NCBI RefSeq assembly: GCF_003945595.2
Contig: NW_024104532.1
Location: forward strand, 1,735,501-1,799,500
Source: Pipra filicauda
Taxonomy: Eukaryota; Chordata; Aves; Passeriformes; Pipridae
Reading direction: 5' to 3'
DNA length: 64,000 nt
The notes beneath the pieces are model-generated. The model saw only the letters and a program-made list of their open reading frames with translations. It did no database searches and was not told where the DNA came from. Position 1 is the stretch's first letter. Every line of letters begins with the position of its first letter. A program made the translations under genes and the position numbers. Below, one piece after another: positions 38,851 to 52,543 of the stretch.

Positions 38851-40257
38851 AGAAAAGCTACAGTCAGCATGCAGGAAACAAGGATGGGCACCGAAAACCC
38901 TGTTTTATTCCAGTTATATCAGTTAGTCTAAGATATTACAATTCCCTACAAATCCTGATAGTCTTAAAAAGGAAAAAGAAATCAATCTGATATTGCTTTC
39001 ATGCTATGAGGTAACATCCATGGCAGCAGCTGTGTTTCCCCATTGCTCCTCAGGGCACGGTGTTCCCTGTGAGCCAGGGCTCAAAATATGGCAATAAAGG
39101 GCTCTCCAGGCTTCCCAGGACTGGGCCTTAAAGGATTGTAACTATGCAGTAACTACACAGATCTGCTCTCTGCCCATATATAAAATAAACCGAAGATGCA
39201 AATGTAATTCCTGAATTATCAAATAATCTGTGCAGGAGAAACCACAATAATAAAAGCCTAATTAGAATAGATTGTACCCGATACAACCAAATGCTGTTTA
39301 TATTGTCACTCTGCTATATTTTTGATAAATCACTACATTCAAACAGTCTGTTGGGAGGGTGATTTTCCATTTCATCTCTCCATTGAGTAAAAATGTGCCA
39401 TGTGACTGGAGTCTGAATTTCCATTTCACCAGCATACAGTTGAACTGAATATTATTTGGCACAATACAGTGTACAACTGAGCCACTAAATGGCTGATTTA
39501 CTAAATTATTATTAGATGAGCTCTTGCTGTTCCAAGTGAAAGTGCAGTCACTGTCTCTCTTCATGGTGTGTTCAAATTGTTCTGTGTTTAAATATTCAGC
39601 ATGAGGCTAATGTGAACTGATGAAGTGAGACTACAAACGCTCACTTTCGGTGCAGATAGGGAGACGGAGATGCAACATATCATGTGGCCTGCAGAGGTGA
39701 AAATGATTTATATTTAAGGATGCTGCTGCCTATTTCCATTACTATACAATATTCTTAATTAGTTTTGTGCTTGATTCAGGAGTTTGGAAATGTAGCTAGA
39801 TAACAGCTCCAAAACTGAATTAGCTGTGTGGCTATGGAGGCATCAGAATCCTGGTGAGGTGGTACTTGAGCCTGGATCTCTGTCAATAAAGTGCATGAGC
39901 TGCCTCTGCAGTCTCAGACTTTGCTACCTTTAATATTTGAGCTGTAACTTAAAAGTACTACCTGTGATTCTGACCTGAGCATCAGAAATCCTAGAAATTG
40001 TAAAGGACTGACCACACTGTGTAATTCTATGACTTTCTGAGGTGAAGGGAGCTGGGGAAAAAGGAAAAATATATATATATTTTAAAATGTTTAAAAAAAA
40101 AGAAACAATTTCTTTACTGCCACCTGCTGGAGTTGACAATAACCCTTTGTCCCACTAAAAGAACAAGCAGCCTCACTCAGAGGACAGTTACCATGAGCAT
40201 TTAAAATACTGTGATCCCAGACACTTACAGTAGATTAGAATTTTTTATTGGTGCTAT

Positions 40258-40271
40258 GTTGCCATAACAAC
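40258..40271. promoter_or_regulatory. RFX/X-box-like motif
   Basis: GTTGCCATAACAAC fits the X-box form GTNRCC-N2-RGYAAC with one mismatch in the second half-site. It is intronic. A single degenerate site is weak evidence for binding. Confidence 0.25.
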
Positions 40272-43200
40272 ATAAAGACAGCAGATGACTTAAGCTAAGC
40301 TTGCAAAGCAAAAGGCTGCTCATCTGGCAGTTAAAATGAATACAGTTCACTTCACAAGTTCCCCATATGGACCCTTAGTGTATGGTAATGAGGATACCAT
40401 ATGGTGGGAGAAAATGCACAGAGAACAATTGTGCTCCACTGGATGAGTGAAGTGAGCGGGAAGTTATGAGGAAACACAGGAGAGAGATTTGTGTGTGTGC
40501 TCTCTAACTCAAGGGTTTCTTTCAGAGGGGGGTTCTCTCTCTTCTTAATCTTCTTCTTAATATATACATGCACAGAAATGACAGAGAAACATATTGTACA
40601 TTTTTCAACATCATTCATCATAAACTGTCAGCTGTGTTTGTAAATCAGCTTGGTAAGATCTTAGAAATTTGTAATTCTTAAAAGGTAAAAGTGCTAAGTT
40701 TTTAGACAAAGTGCAGGAAAATTTAAGCACTTCTGACAAGTAGAAACATTAGTGGTAATCATTTTAAAAATGCTTGCATCCTCTTCCCTGCATGTTTAGC
40801 TGTAAATAATGCCGCAATAAAAAAAAAAGCTTTAGAAAGGGGAGGGGAGGATGAAATGGAATAAATATTTTTTTATTTTATTTCCAAAAGGATAAAAAAG
40901 TAATAGATGATCAGAGTCATATGCGTGCAAAATTCTGCTGTAAATGTACATATGCTATACAGTACGCTGTACTAACCCAATCCTAAACCTGGTAAGACAG
41001 CTTGCTAAAGGCTGCAAAGTCAATTTTGTACTACACATGCTTCATAAAAGATGAATATAAATGCATTAGTTAGACACGGTGAGCTAAATTAGAAGGTCAG
41101 GCAGGGCTGGAAGGGCTGAAATATCACACAACCAATGACTGTAATTACTCTTTTTTAAGTCTATTAAGTGGTGTTGTTCTATCAAGGCTCAGGGGTATAG
41201 GACATGAAGTACAAGATAAAGTAATGTGTATTTATTACTCCCACGGGATCAATTTACCAGATATTTTCAGCTCCATGGAGCAAAATACACAAATGCAGCC
41301 TTTGTTACTTTCTTCAAACTGTGGCTTTTTCCTTCAAAAACTCTGGTCCTCAAAGGGACCGTGTTTACCTGTGTGGTGTCTTCCTGTTAATTGTTGTATT
41401 TAAAACCAACAAGTATGAGGATACAGGAACAGAGAAATGTGGGGATCCCTCTTACAGGATGTTCAAACAAGTGGTTTGAGTTGCTCAGATGGAATGTGCA
41501 GACCAGAAAACCCAATCCCAGGCATGATTTTTACCCCAAGGCAAAGCAGAAATCAGGAATGGAGAACAGTGCAGAGCTCCTTGTCATCATGTTAGCTCTG
41601 ATCTATTAAAAGTTTTGTCATAGATTCTAAATTACACCATCTGCTCATTTGCTGAGTAAATGCTGACCCACTTATAAAGAAAGCTCACTGAAATGCGTAT
41701 GCACACTGTTGACCTTCAGAAAGGAAAGGGCTCCTTGCCAGCCATGTGTGTGTGGCTCTGCCCTTCAGCGAGATGCGGCTGTGGCTCTGTCCCTTATCTC
41801 CCTCATTTCAGACTCTTTGCAGATTCCCAGACACGCCTCTGACATCCACCACGCCATAAGGGTGATACTTTCACAGTTACCTCGGCATTTTGGTCATCTT
41901 CTCAAAAGCTTTGGAACTCTCTCCTTAAACCTTTTCAATAGGATAAATAAAATACCAAACCCCAAAAACCTACACAAGACCCTCAATCAACTAAATGCTC
42001 AAATTATTAGGAAATTAAAAAAAAACCCACAACTGTTAAGGATTCAACACCAACGTTAACTCTGGTCTCACATTGTTATAAATTTTAGAGTGGAATGTAG
42101 AAACCTCCAAGCACATCCCATGCCCTCCGTGCTGAACTTCAATAGTTCCTCTTCACATGCTCCCCTTCCCTGCCCATACTTAGTAAAAAAGTTTTCTAAC
42201 AATTCTCCTGTTACACTGGGTGGGGATTAAAAAAAAAAGTGTTTCCTTAGCTGAAAATTACTAACTTGGGTTAAAATGCCCAGTATGTTGAGTTAGCAGA
42301 TGGATATCCTTTCTGGAATTTCCATTGGGTCTGTGTGAAGCAGCAAACCTGAGCTGCCTTGTCTTCATTGCTATTTTAACCTCCAGTAGCAAGCCTGGGC
42401 CAACCACCCACGTTTAGAGACAACCTTTATTTGCAATATAAACAATACCATGTCACGATGGATAAAGGGCAGATCTGTGGGATTTCATATGGAAAAAGAC
42501 AACTGCTTTTGCCAGTCACTGATTCCTAATAACCACGTCTTCTATTAGTGTCCTAAACGAGGAGGTGGAATATGTTTGGGGGGGGTTAATGACTGACCAA
42601 AGAAAAGGAGCTGAGGGGAAGAAGGATCCTGGTTACCTGCTCTCTCTGCTCAGCAGGGAGGCCCCTATGCATTAGAGAGAGAGAGGCTCCACTTTCATCT
42701 ACATGAAGAGAAACCAGAAGTAAAGGTCCCTTTCAGGAGGGATAAGGGGTGTCCTAGAAAGCATTGAAGCAACAGACTGGGAAGGGAGAGGACGTCAGAT
42801 CACAGAGGGGGTCAATGCAATGACTTGCTTCTCAAACACAAAGTGAACAATCTTGGTGCTTAATCTAAACACAAGTGATGAGTTGTAAGAGTGGTGAAAA
42901 TGGCAAATAAAGTCTAGAAAATTGCATATAAAGAGGAATCATTGCTATTAAATCATTTAGGATGGATGTGTTTCAAATCTAGCTCACAGTTGAAGCTGTT
43001 TTACAGCTATAGCTGCAGAGTTTTAACAAAAGTGCAGAATCGCAACGTATTTGCCAGGGATTTATTTTAAGGATTGTAGGGTGGTTATATGAATGAACCT
43101 TAATAGACTCAACATGTTGTTGGGATCCGAACTCTTCAGTGATCTCCACTGCAGTTTTGTACACAAGAACCAACAACACATGTTCATTTGTGTGCGCAAA

Positions 43201-44374
43201 TGGGAACACATGAGATGGAAATGGTGCACACACGTGCAGGGTTATTCCTCAGCTCCACAGGCAGGCTCTCTACAGACTGCTCCTACAGGATGATACACTT
43301 TCATAACATTAACATCATGGTATTCCTTTTCACTTCTCCCCAGAGATCTCTTGTTTCCTCTGATCTGCCTCCTGTCTGTATTAGAAAGGAAAGACTACAC
43401 TGCCCAGCACACTCCTGGTACTTGATCTCACTCCAAGCTTTGGGTGCTAATCCCACTGCCTCTTGTCTCTCCTCTTGGTGTATATGCTTGTGCATGTGGG
43501 TGTGTATGTACAGACATGCACATATGCTAGTGACATCCCTCCACTGGCTGCTTTCCCTGACCTTCTCCGTACAAGGGAACAGGATTCTGGCTCAGAGCTG
43601 GCTCCATAGCCCAGCTGCCAACATCAGTTCCAACTCTTCTCCAGAAACTATATATTTCAATTCCACTTTAAATACATTTCTACATCAACAGTCAGTCCAG
43701 CAGTTCAAAGACCCTGGTTCCCAGGTGCTCCCATTCTCCTCACTATGGGAGGACATTCTCCCCTGGAATTTGGCTACTGAAGTACTGAAAAGGAGAAAAA
43801 AAAATAAACCTGGTTTTTTTTCTTTGCCTGCTATCAGCAGATAGCCAGAACATTTAAAAAAAAAATTCATCCCAGGCATAAATAATGAGCACTTCTGAAA
43901 ATATTGGTTCTAAACTAATAGAGATCAAACTTCTGAAATAGCCTCAATGGTTTTAGAAATGCTGTTAACTCATCAGCTCCGGAGGGCAGAGCATGTGCCA
44001 ACACTCAGTTGATGGCCTCAACAGTTCTCCTTGACTGCAGGGATAAGTCACACTGCAGAATGCTCTGGATGGTCCATGGGAAGGACAACATGACCTTATG
44101 AACACAACAATTGTAACCATTTCTACTTCTTGAAAGATCTCTAATTCATCAGCAGTGTTTCAATGGAATAATGGCCACAAACCCTAGCAGCAATTAGAGA
44201 AATGTGTTTTGTTTTATTTATTTAATGCATAAGCACAAGCTTTTTAATGAACAGAAAGTGATGATGCACTGGCAGGACAGGAAAATGGAGGAAAGGGTAT
44301 TGAAAGCTTTGAACACTGATCTCCTCTCTGCTGCTTCTCTCAAACATTTGCCCTCTCTGCCCGTGGTTCCACTG

Positions 44375-44394
44375 TGGAAGCCATATGGCTTCCA
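44375..44394. repeat. Perfect 20-bp palindrome
   Basis: TGGAAGCCATATGGCTTCCA is identical to its reverse complement over 20 bases with no spacer; the centre is CATATG. It lies in the large EBF1 intron and no surrounding element explains it. Confidence 0.95.
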
Positions 44395-46693
44395 ACACTC
44401 TTCTAAGTAGCCACTGAGAATTGTCTATAGTGGAATACTGCCAAAGCCCTTCCTGGTTTAATGACATGGGGAAGAGCACTGTGCTGTGCTCACCCAGCAC
44501 AGACTCACTGCGTCCTTGATTGTGATCCTGGAGCCAGCGAGCAATACTGGGAATTGAACCATCAGTACCTCAAATACAGAAGTCGACATGTGCCAAGCCC
44601 TGCTGCATTCAGCCTCTGTGCATGGCATATTAATGAGTCTTGAACTTGAGGTCCAACCTTCAAGCTTGCATAGAAGGAATTACCCAAAGACAAAAAAAAA
44701 AAGGTCCTCTCTTCGTCCTGTTTCCCTCTAAGTTTGCACAGTGTTTCTTCACTGAGTTTGTTCAACCCTTAAGCAGTAACCTTTTTTTTGGCAATAACAT
44801 CATACCTCTGCATACATAACTACAATTTCCCTTGATTTAAAGATTTGAAAAAATAGCTTAAAAGACAGTCCAAACAAACACATTAAGCCAAGAGGGTGTA
44901 TAGGGGACAGATGACTCAGGACTAACCTTCATTCTCAAATATCCTAAAATACCTGCTAAATGTTGAAGCTGGGATACAGAGCTAGATGAAGCTCTCTTCT
45001 GCCTGCTTTTATGTCCCATGACACTGGGGAGTAGAAACATGTGGTAACAGTCTCAGTCTAAATGGGAAAGAGGAGGGTGCTCAACCTGGTGGCTGCATTC
45101 CCATACCAGCAGAGAGGAGCATTCCTAGGGACCCCGTTAGTGCCAGGGGTGTCAGAAAGGGGGTCCAATACCTACAGAGGTTGGTGATGCACTACAACCC
45201 CCAGCTTCATAGCCCAACTTGGAATTGCTCAGTCTTATTTTATTTAAATTTCCTAATTTAGATGAAAGCCATGGCCATCCACAAGTCAGCTGGAATGTCA
45301 GGTTCAGGAGTTTTGCAGCATTACTTTTGGGCCTTGCAAATACCTGGTGCATACTGAAGGCTGGCTTCTCCTTTTCTCAGAAACAATTTTTCTCCACAAG
45401 CACATCTGGCAGCAGATGCCCAATACAGATGAAAAAAAGCCCCTACAGAAGGATGCTCTCTTTCTTTGGAAAGGGTTGCACTTCTGGATGGAAATTTGAC
45501 AAGCCATGAAAGCTGTGTCCTGCTGCAAATCTGTCCAAAAGTCAGGGAAGGGACAGCTTGCAGAGGGTGAACAGAGCCAATGGAAAATGTAACTCTCCAG
45601 GACAGCATGTTTCTGTGGTGGTAAGAGGGAAGGACAACACACCAGTGACCCCAAAACCAGAGTCTGCAGCCTTCCCAGGCGAAGATAAAAGACCGAGCAA
45701 GCCTGGCCTGTAAAAAAGTCACTCACTGAATTTTACTTCTGTCAAGAAATTAAATAAATTAATTTACAGTGTTCATGAAATCTCACCTTTGAAACACTTT
45801 AGAAATTTAACTATTTTAAGCCTACAACAATCCCTGATGAAAACCTACGGACATATTAGGAAGTTACAGAAGAAAGGTCACAAGTACTACCCAGTCACAA
45901 AGGCTATCCTGGACACGCATTAATTCAACAATTAATTTGTTATGTGTCTCAGGTCTGCAAATTCACATCTTCCTTTCCATAGGGAGTGTTCTGTCTCGCT
46001 CAGTAACAGCCCTGATGTTAGAGCAGATAAAATACGTGGTTGCAGCTCCTCACAGACAGTGACTCCAGCTCAGAGTTCCTGTGGCAGCAAGCAACACTTT
46101 TTCAAATATCTCATCTCTTTCTCCAGTATTTCACAAAACTCACGGCAAATTCTTACAAGGTAGCAAGAAGAGACCTGAGTGCAGTCCCAGACAGTGTTTT
46201 CACATATGTGAACTATGTTTTTTCTCTCACAGCTTTTACTTGACAGAAATCAACAAAAACCTCTCACTAATTTTCATGGGAACAAACATCACTTCACTCC
46301 ACAATGCTCTAATTATACTAGCAATCCTGAAATAAAACAGTATATATAATCATTGTTATCCTAAACCAATACATGGTGCAGCAGCAATGGACACACATTC
46401 CCTCAAGATCCAAATAATTCGATTTTATCAATGGTGAAGTTCTCAGAATTATGCTGGCAAGTACTGCTGTGATACCGAAATCAAAAAGCATCATCCTCCT
46501 ATGAATAAGCTGCTCAGTCCCAAAAGAGTAACCAGAAATCTGTTCATTTTAAGTACTTTAGAACACAAGAAAGATTTGCTTTTAACCAAGGCAAGAGCTA
46601 TTGGAGTTAGTTGTGACTGAGAAGGTCACAGAAGTCTCCTAAGCCTGCAGTGGAAGTTGCTGATTGGGCTTTCTTGGTCATGCCTCTGTTTCA

Positions 46694-47020
<327 letters not shown>

Positions 47021-47582
47021 TTACTGAAATCAGCACACACTGTGACATTTTGGTTCAAGCACTATTTGAGGTTGTTTCTGGGGCTTTCGTTCAAACAGCA
47101 AACCAAACCTTACCACTTCAGTTCCTACAACAAGGTCACTGGAAAAATTTGGGAATGTTGCACACATCTTCCAAATAGGAAGCAATTATTTTGTCTGAAA
47201 GGTACAATAAAATTAATTTGAAAAATACTTTACACCCCATGTTTCGTGTTGGGTTTTTCCTCCTTATATATTATGAGGAAGGTCCTTTGTGATTGGAAGA
47301 CCAAAGTAGTAACTATTCAGGAACCTTTCTTGTTCCAGACTTGATTATACGTGCAATGTTCACAGATGATTTTGTTGTGAAATACATGCATTTATCTTGG
47401 CAGAAGTTTTACTTTTTATTCATCAACACTGACTTCAGCAGCCCAGGCTCCAATCTGCACTAAACTGATCCAAAAGATTTAATGAATTAAAAAAAAATAA
47501 AAATCTATATTTTTACTTCTAGTCTTTGTCCAATAAAATGGAGGATAGGAATAGTGGAAGTGGAACACTGCATTAATGGAAG

Positions 47583-47830
47583 CTCTGATTGTGTCAAGCC
47601 TTTAAGCACATGCTTATCTGTAAGCACATACTTAAACCCATTTGCTTTCAACAAAGCAAATTTGAGCATATTATGTTTTTTATATGATTGCCTATAATTA
47701 CAGGGGACTGCATTGAATGACCTTCTAGCTATATTTCCAGTCATATGATCACTTTAAAACTCAGATGTTAGTGAGACTTCAACATGTGCTTAAAATTTCC
47801 TAAGTGCTTTGGTGAACTGGAACAACAGTC
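47583..47830. repeat. Two adjacent degenerate copies of the TTAAGCAC(A/G)TGCTTAA-core repeat
   Basis: The first piece (47583-47660) holds 'cctttaagcacatgctta' and 'taagcacatacttaaaccca'. The second (about 47773-47830) holds 'gacttcaacatgtgcttaaa' and 'cctaagtgctttggtgaa'. The matching order of phrases (gacttcaa, then a gtgcttaa core, then aagtgctttg-tgaa) is the same vocabulary as at 5160-5290 and 58850-58945. Confidence 0.5.
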
Positions 47831-50800
47831 AAGCATTCTTGAGCATCTCTAAACAACAGTGCATCTTGACTCTCCCATGCCAATAGAGATGGTGAAATTT
47901 TCCACAGCAATTTATTTGCAATTTTTTGAGTTAAATGGAAAAAAACCCCAACAATTCCAATCTGGATTTTTATATTTTCAGCCTTTTTTTGGTGGGAAAA
48001 AAAAGAATTTTTTTTCATTTTTTGAGTCACTTTAAAGTTTTTCTTATTGTCTTAGCTTATCAACTGCAAGCACAATTATTTCTTGCACAAGATCTGCTTA
48101 CTAATTTATGAATATATCTTACACCTTTATGAAGGTCTTATTATGAACTTTATTATGTGGCTAGAATGATGCTATTAGAGTATTGCAAAGAGATTTAGCA
48201 TCAAACTATATATCCCAGCCTCACTTCTGCAAGCACCCTCATGTGGCTCAGTGTTGCTTATCCCACAGCAAGTTACACAGCTCCATCACACTGATCAACA
48301 TGGCACAACCTGTCCATACTTCCACATTTTAAGTGAATAGATCATTTTTTTGTACTCCTAAAATTAAAGATCTTCATGTGATCATGAAACTAATATATAA
48401 TCCCTGGCTTGTTTTTAATTAATTGGTGTGCCATAACAAGCCCACAAAACAATCCCTTTAAATTATTACTTTTTTCAAACCACGTTTCAAATGGTCCTAC
48501 TGGTAACCAAAGGGTCAGATTTTTATCTCCTTCTGGACCTTCAGTACATCCCACCCCCATAAGCAAATCCAGCAATGGTACTGCAAATTGAGGCAGAGCA
48601 ATGTGGTGTAGGGGGGTGTGGACCTGCCCGACAGTGCTGAATCACAGCTGTGTGGCTGATGGGGACTGGCTGGAGAGGAACGTGGTCCAGCATTCCTCAA
48701 ATATCAGAAAGGAATCTTCTGATCATATCCCAAAATTACTCTTGCAATATTATGGTAACACCAGATGAGAAGTCCTTCAGGATTCTACTTTCTGAGCTTT
48801 TCATTACCCAAGAGGTCAAGGCATCCCTCTAGTCTCCTTGTTTGGTTGGAGTTTTTCCATGCATTTCCTTTCATTGGAAATATCTGAATCTGATCTTTTA
48901 TTTATATTCAGGTTATCATATGGAAGGGGTAAGAATAAGGCTTTTCCCCTGCCCTTTCCAGTTTTGGGATGGTTGGGCCTTTTTTCCACGATTCCTTTCA
49001 CACCTTGACCTCTCTGTTGCACAGTTTCGCAGAAAATATCAGTTTACAGTACCTTGGTTTGCAAGCCCCTGGTTTCAGTACCTTCAAGTTACTTACAAGG
49101 CTTCTTGTGGATATGCTTAGTTTAAACCATCTTCAAGTTTTACAATAAATTAACACTATTTACATTTATTATCAAAATAACTGTTCACTGATAAGATAAA
49201 AAAAACCCCTACAGTTCAAATTTACATTTCTTCTGCAAATATGTTCAAAGATTTTTAGCATGGTTCTGCCAAATGTGTTTCTTCTCTAATTCAGTCTAGT
49301 TTATGGCCATTTTCCCTTTAGATCCTTTGGGAAAGTAGTTACTAAATTCTGCAGTATTATAAATGGAGGCCAGTTCTGAAATCCCCCCGAGTTAGCAGTC
49401 ATTTTCTCATATCTTCCCACACATTCAACACATTTGAAATCCTCAGAGTATTTCCTCTGAGTATTTTCTGAACTAAATGACCAAAAAAAATGTTAACTTT
49501 ATGGTCCAATCTCACAAGGCATCACACATCCTATGAGAGATAGTGAAAACTTTTTGCTTCAAATAGCTTCAGCTTTAGCTGAACGTTGGAGAGAGGCTGC
49601 ACACAGCAATCTGCAGGATTGGGTCCTAAACTGTGGTTGTTAAATATCAGTTATTACTCTATAACCATTCAACCCTTTCAATATTAGATAAATAGGAAAA
49701 AAAAAAAAAAAGAAAATCTTTAGTTGCCTGAGCATGTAACCACAGACTGGACAATATCAGTCCTCCATTCCTTGTTCATTTACAACCCAAGTCAAAAGTA
49801 ATTAGTCATCCCTCAAAGAAACAGATCTGTTTACATACTTAACCCCACCTTCAGCGCTAAAGCCACGCCAGTTTTGTGTCAGGAGCTGGCAAAACTCCAA
49901 AGCAAAGGGGATATTCTGATCTCCAAGCATTGCAGAAGAGCCAGAGCTCAGGCCACGGTCAGTGGCAGCTGATGGCCAAGGTCAGACAGCAGCTTCCTCC
50001 AGGGCTTTCCTCTGCCCCAGTACCTGTGACTGTTGAAGCCCATTCATAATAACACATTTCCCAGTGCTCTAATTCAAATAATGGGTTTTTTCCCCATGAT
50101 TAGAAAAAAAGAATCGATAAGGAATACAAACTCTCTATTTGTGTTCTTGACATCCATACGTTAAAAACAAGCTACATGGTACTTAAAATGCATTCCCTTT
50201 ACCCTATATTTTAAAAGTACTATTGAAAGTACTACTAACTTTAAAAAACTATGCTAAATTCAAATAGGTCCCAAGGCTAATGGAAGCAATTTGTATACCA
50301 ACCCAAACTGACTGGCCCACTTTTCAAAATACAGGTATGATAATCTTGTGGTTTTAAAAGGACATTTAAATTGAAAGACTGTGAATTTAGTACATAATTA
50401 TACCAATAGAACCCTTTAACTTGTCAACTTGTAAATCTAAAAGGCTATCAATCATTTCTAAAGAGGAAATAAACCTTAAAATTCTTTGATTGACAGTGCT
50501 TACTTTTTATGTGGAAAAAAAAAAAGGAGTAAAGTGGCCAGAAATCCATTTACAAAAGTACATTGTTTTACATAGGTGAGTAAAAAGCCAATAATTACAC
50601 CTCCAAAAGACATATAAATCAAGGTAAGTACTTTTCCCTCACTTACATATTTTAAGTTGCAGTAAACTTCAGGTAACTTTTTATTAAAATACTTTTCGAA
50701 ATGCAAAGCTTATTGAAGCCATTAATAGAGTAGCATTTTCATTTAAGCTAATATAATCATTTTTGCAAATACAAGATTTAAGCCATTTTTCTCCTTCCAA

Positions 50801-52522
50801 ACAATAAACTTTCAGCCTGTCTCTTGTGTGAATTAACTAAAATTACACCCAGGTGTACAAAATCTGTCTATCTATCCTAGTGTATGAGTTAAGGCACAAT
50901 ATTTATTATTCTTACCATTTTATGAATTACTTCTTAAACCCTTGAGGAAGAACTTTCTTTCAAATTAGACTCTAACAGAATAAGCCATGAAGCTCTTTAT
51001 TCAGCAAGTCTAAAGCCATAACTCATAAAATCTAAGGCTTTTAATCAAGAAAATGCACAATGTCAAAGGAAATAAGGATGTGTACATTATATTCATCTTT
51101 TCAAAGTCCAAATTATTTTTCAACAAAAATGCTGCTTATGCCTGTGAGAAAAAATGTTCCCATCATAACTACAATTTCAAATTCTTCACAAATAATTTTA
51201 ATAACCACATGTAGATAATACACTATCTTTTAAAAGTCTCTTTTTTTTAACTAGTCAGTGGAGAGCTTTTTTTAATATTTCACGTAATGAATTCCTACTG
51301 TGTCAATAAAGCTTTGGTCGTTAATTGAATGACTGTCTGATGTATCTGAGAAAGGAATTTGTTTCTCTGGCCATGCTGCCAACTTACAGCAGAATGATCG
51401 ACACTTAATATCAGCAATTAAAAGGACCTGTTCAAATATCATATGGAATTCGTAGCTTGGGGTAGTGTAGGAGAACTCTTCACCAAGGAAAACTCATTCA
51501 GCGAATGCAGAGAGTAATTGAATTAGACACATTTTAACATTATTATTCAAAGAAAAATAAACACACGCTACATAGAAGCATTATGGAAATATTCAGAATG
51601 TAAAACATATCCAGTTAATTTGTTTCCCATGCATTCATGGTTTCATTTATTCCTTTTATTTTTCAGTCCTTGTTTCTTTTTCATTCTATTTGACCCAGAA
51701 CCAATGAGAAAGCAGCACTTAGACCTATGAACTTCCCTTATGCTTTTCTAGTGGAAAAGGCTGCAAGGAGAGGGAAAGGACTCTAAGGGCTCAAGTAACC
51801 AAAACCAAAAAAAGGTTGAAGACTACAAACAAATTTGCCTCAGGTCCACAGGTCTGACCGTCCCTATCTCAGAGGAGAAATCTGGTCTTGATTGTTTTAA
51901 GTGAAACACTCAGGGGAAGGCTGTAAACACTGCTGAGAAATAGCAGAATGGGGTTCGAGCAACTCCAACTGAGAGTAGTCACAAAAAAGTTGTGACTTTC
52001 AGCTCCTCACTGTTACCGAGCACGGACTCTCTGAAGGATGGAAGCAGGAGCTCCTGCCTCTTGCTGAGGCAAGATGTTGCCACAGAGCTGATCCGGGGTG
52101 TTTGCCTTCACTAACATATAGGGTTTCTGTTTCCAAGCTCTGGGTGATTTCTTCTACAAGCCCCTGACTCTTACAAAATAAAACATTGCCTCTAGAAGAT
52201 GGGAATAGGACAGGAGAGACCATAGTAATGTCAAACTTCAGGCGCTAAAATGCCTTGCTAATGCCCTGATTTACAGCAATGATAATGAAAGATGTTACAA
52301 AGCAATATCTTGACACATCAGGCTGTAAGCAAACCCTACCCACCAACTCTTATGCATAGTGGCCTCTTTACTGATGGTCTACAAATACACCAAAAAAAAA
52401 CCCACTTCAAAACCCCATCATCAAGTAAAAAAAAGTCTGTTTTGCAAATCTCTCAAAAGAAAAAGACTTTTCCTTTGCTAATTAAAGCTCCTTAAATGAA
52501 AACATGCAAGCATTTGAGCTAT

Positions 52523-52543
52523 TTGTTGTTGTTGTTGTTGTTG
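52523..52543 (+). repeat. (TTG)7 microsatellite
   Basis: Seven perfect TTG units lie in the large upstream intron. Confidence 0.97.

Noticed and set aside
45304..45726. Two overlapping minus-strand open frames of 140 and 133 codons in the large EBF1 intron
   Set aside because: Two frames open at once over the same Cys/Ser/Leu-rich stretch indicates locally few stop codons rather than coding; no similarity is recognised and they do not fit the EBF1 frame.
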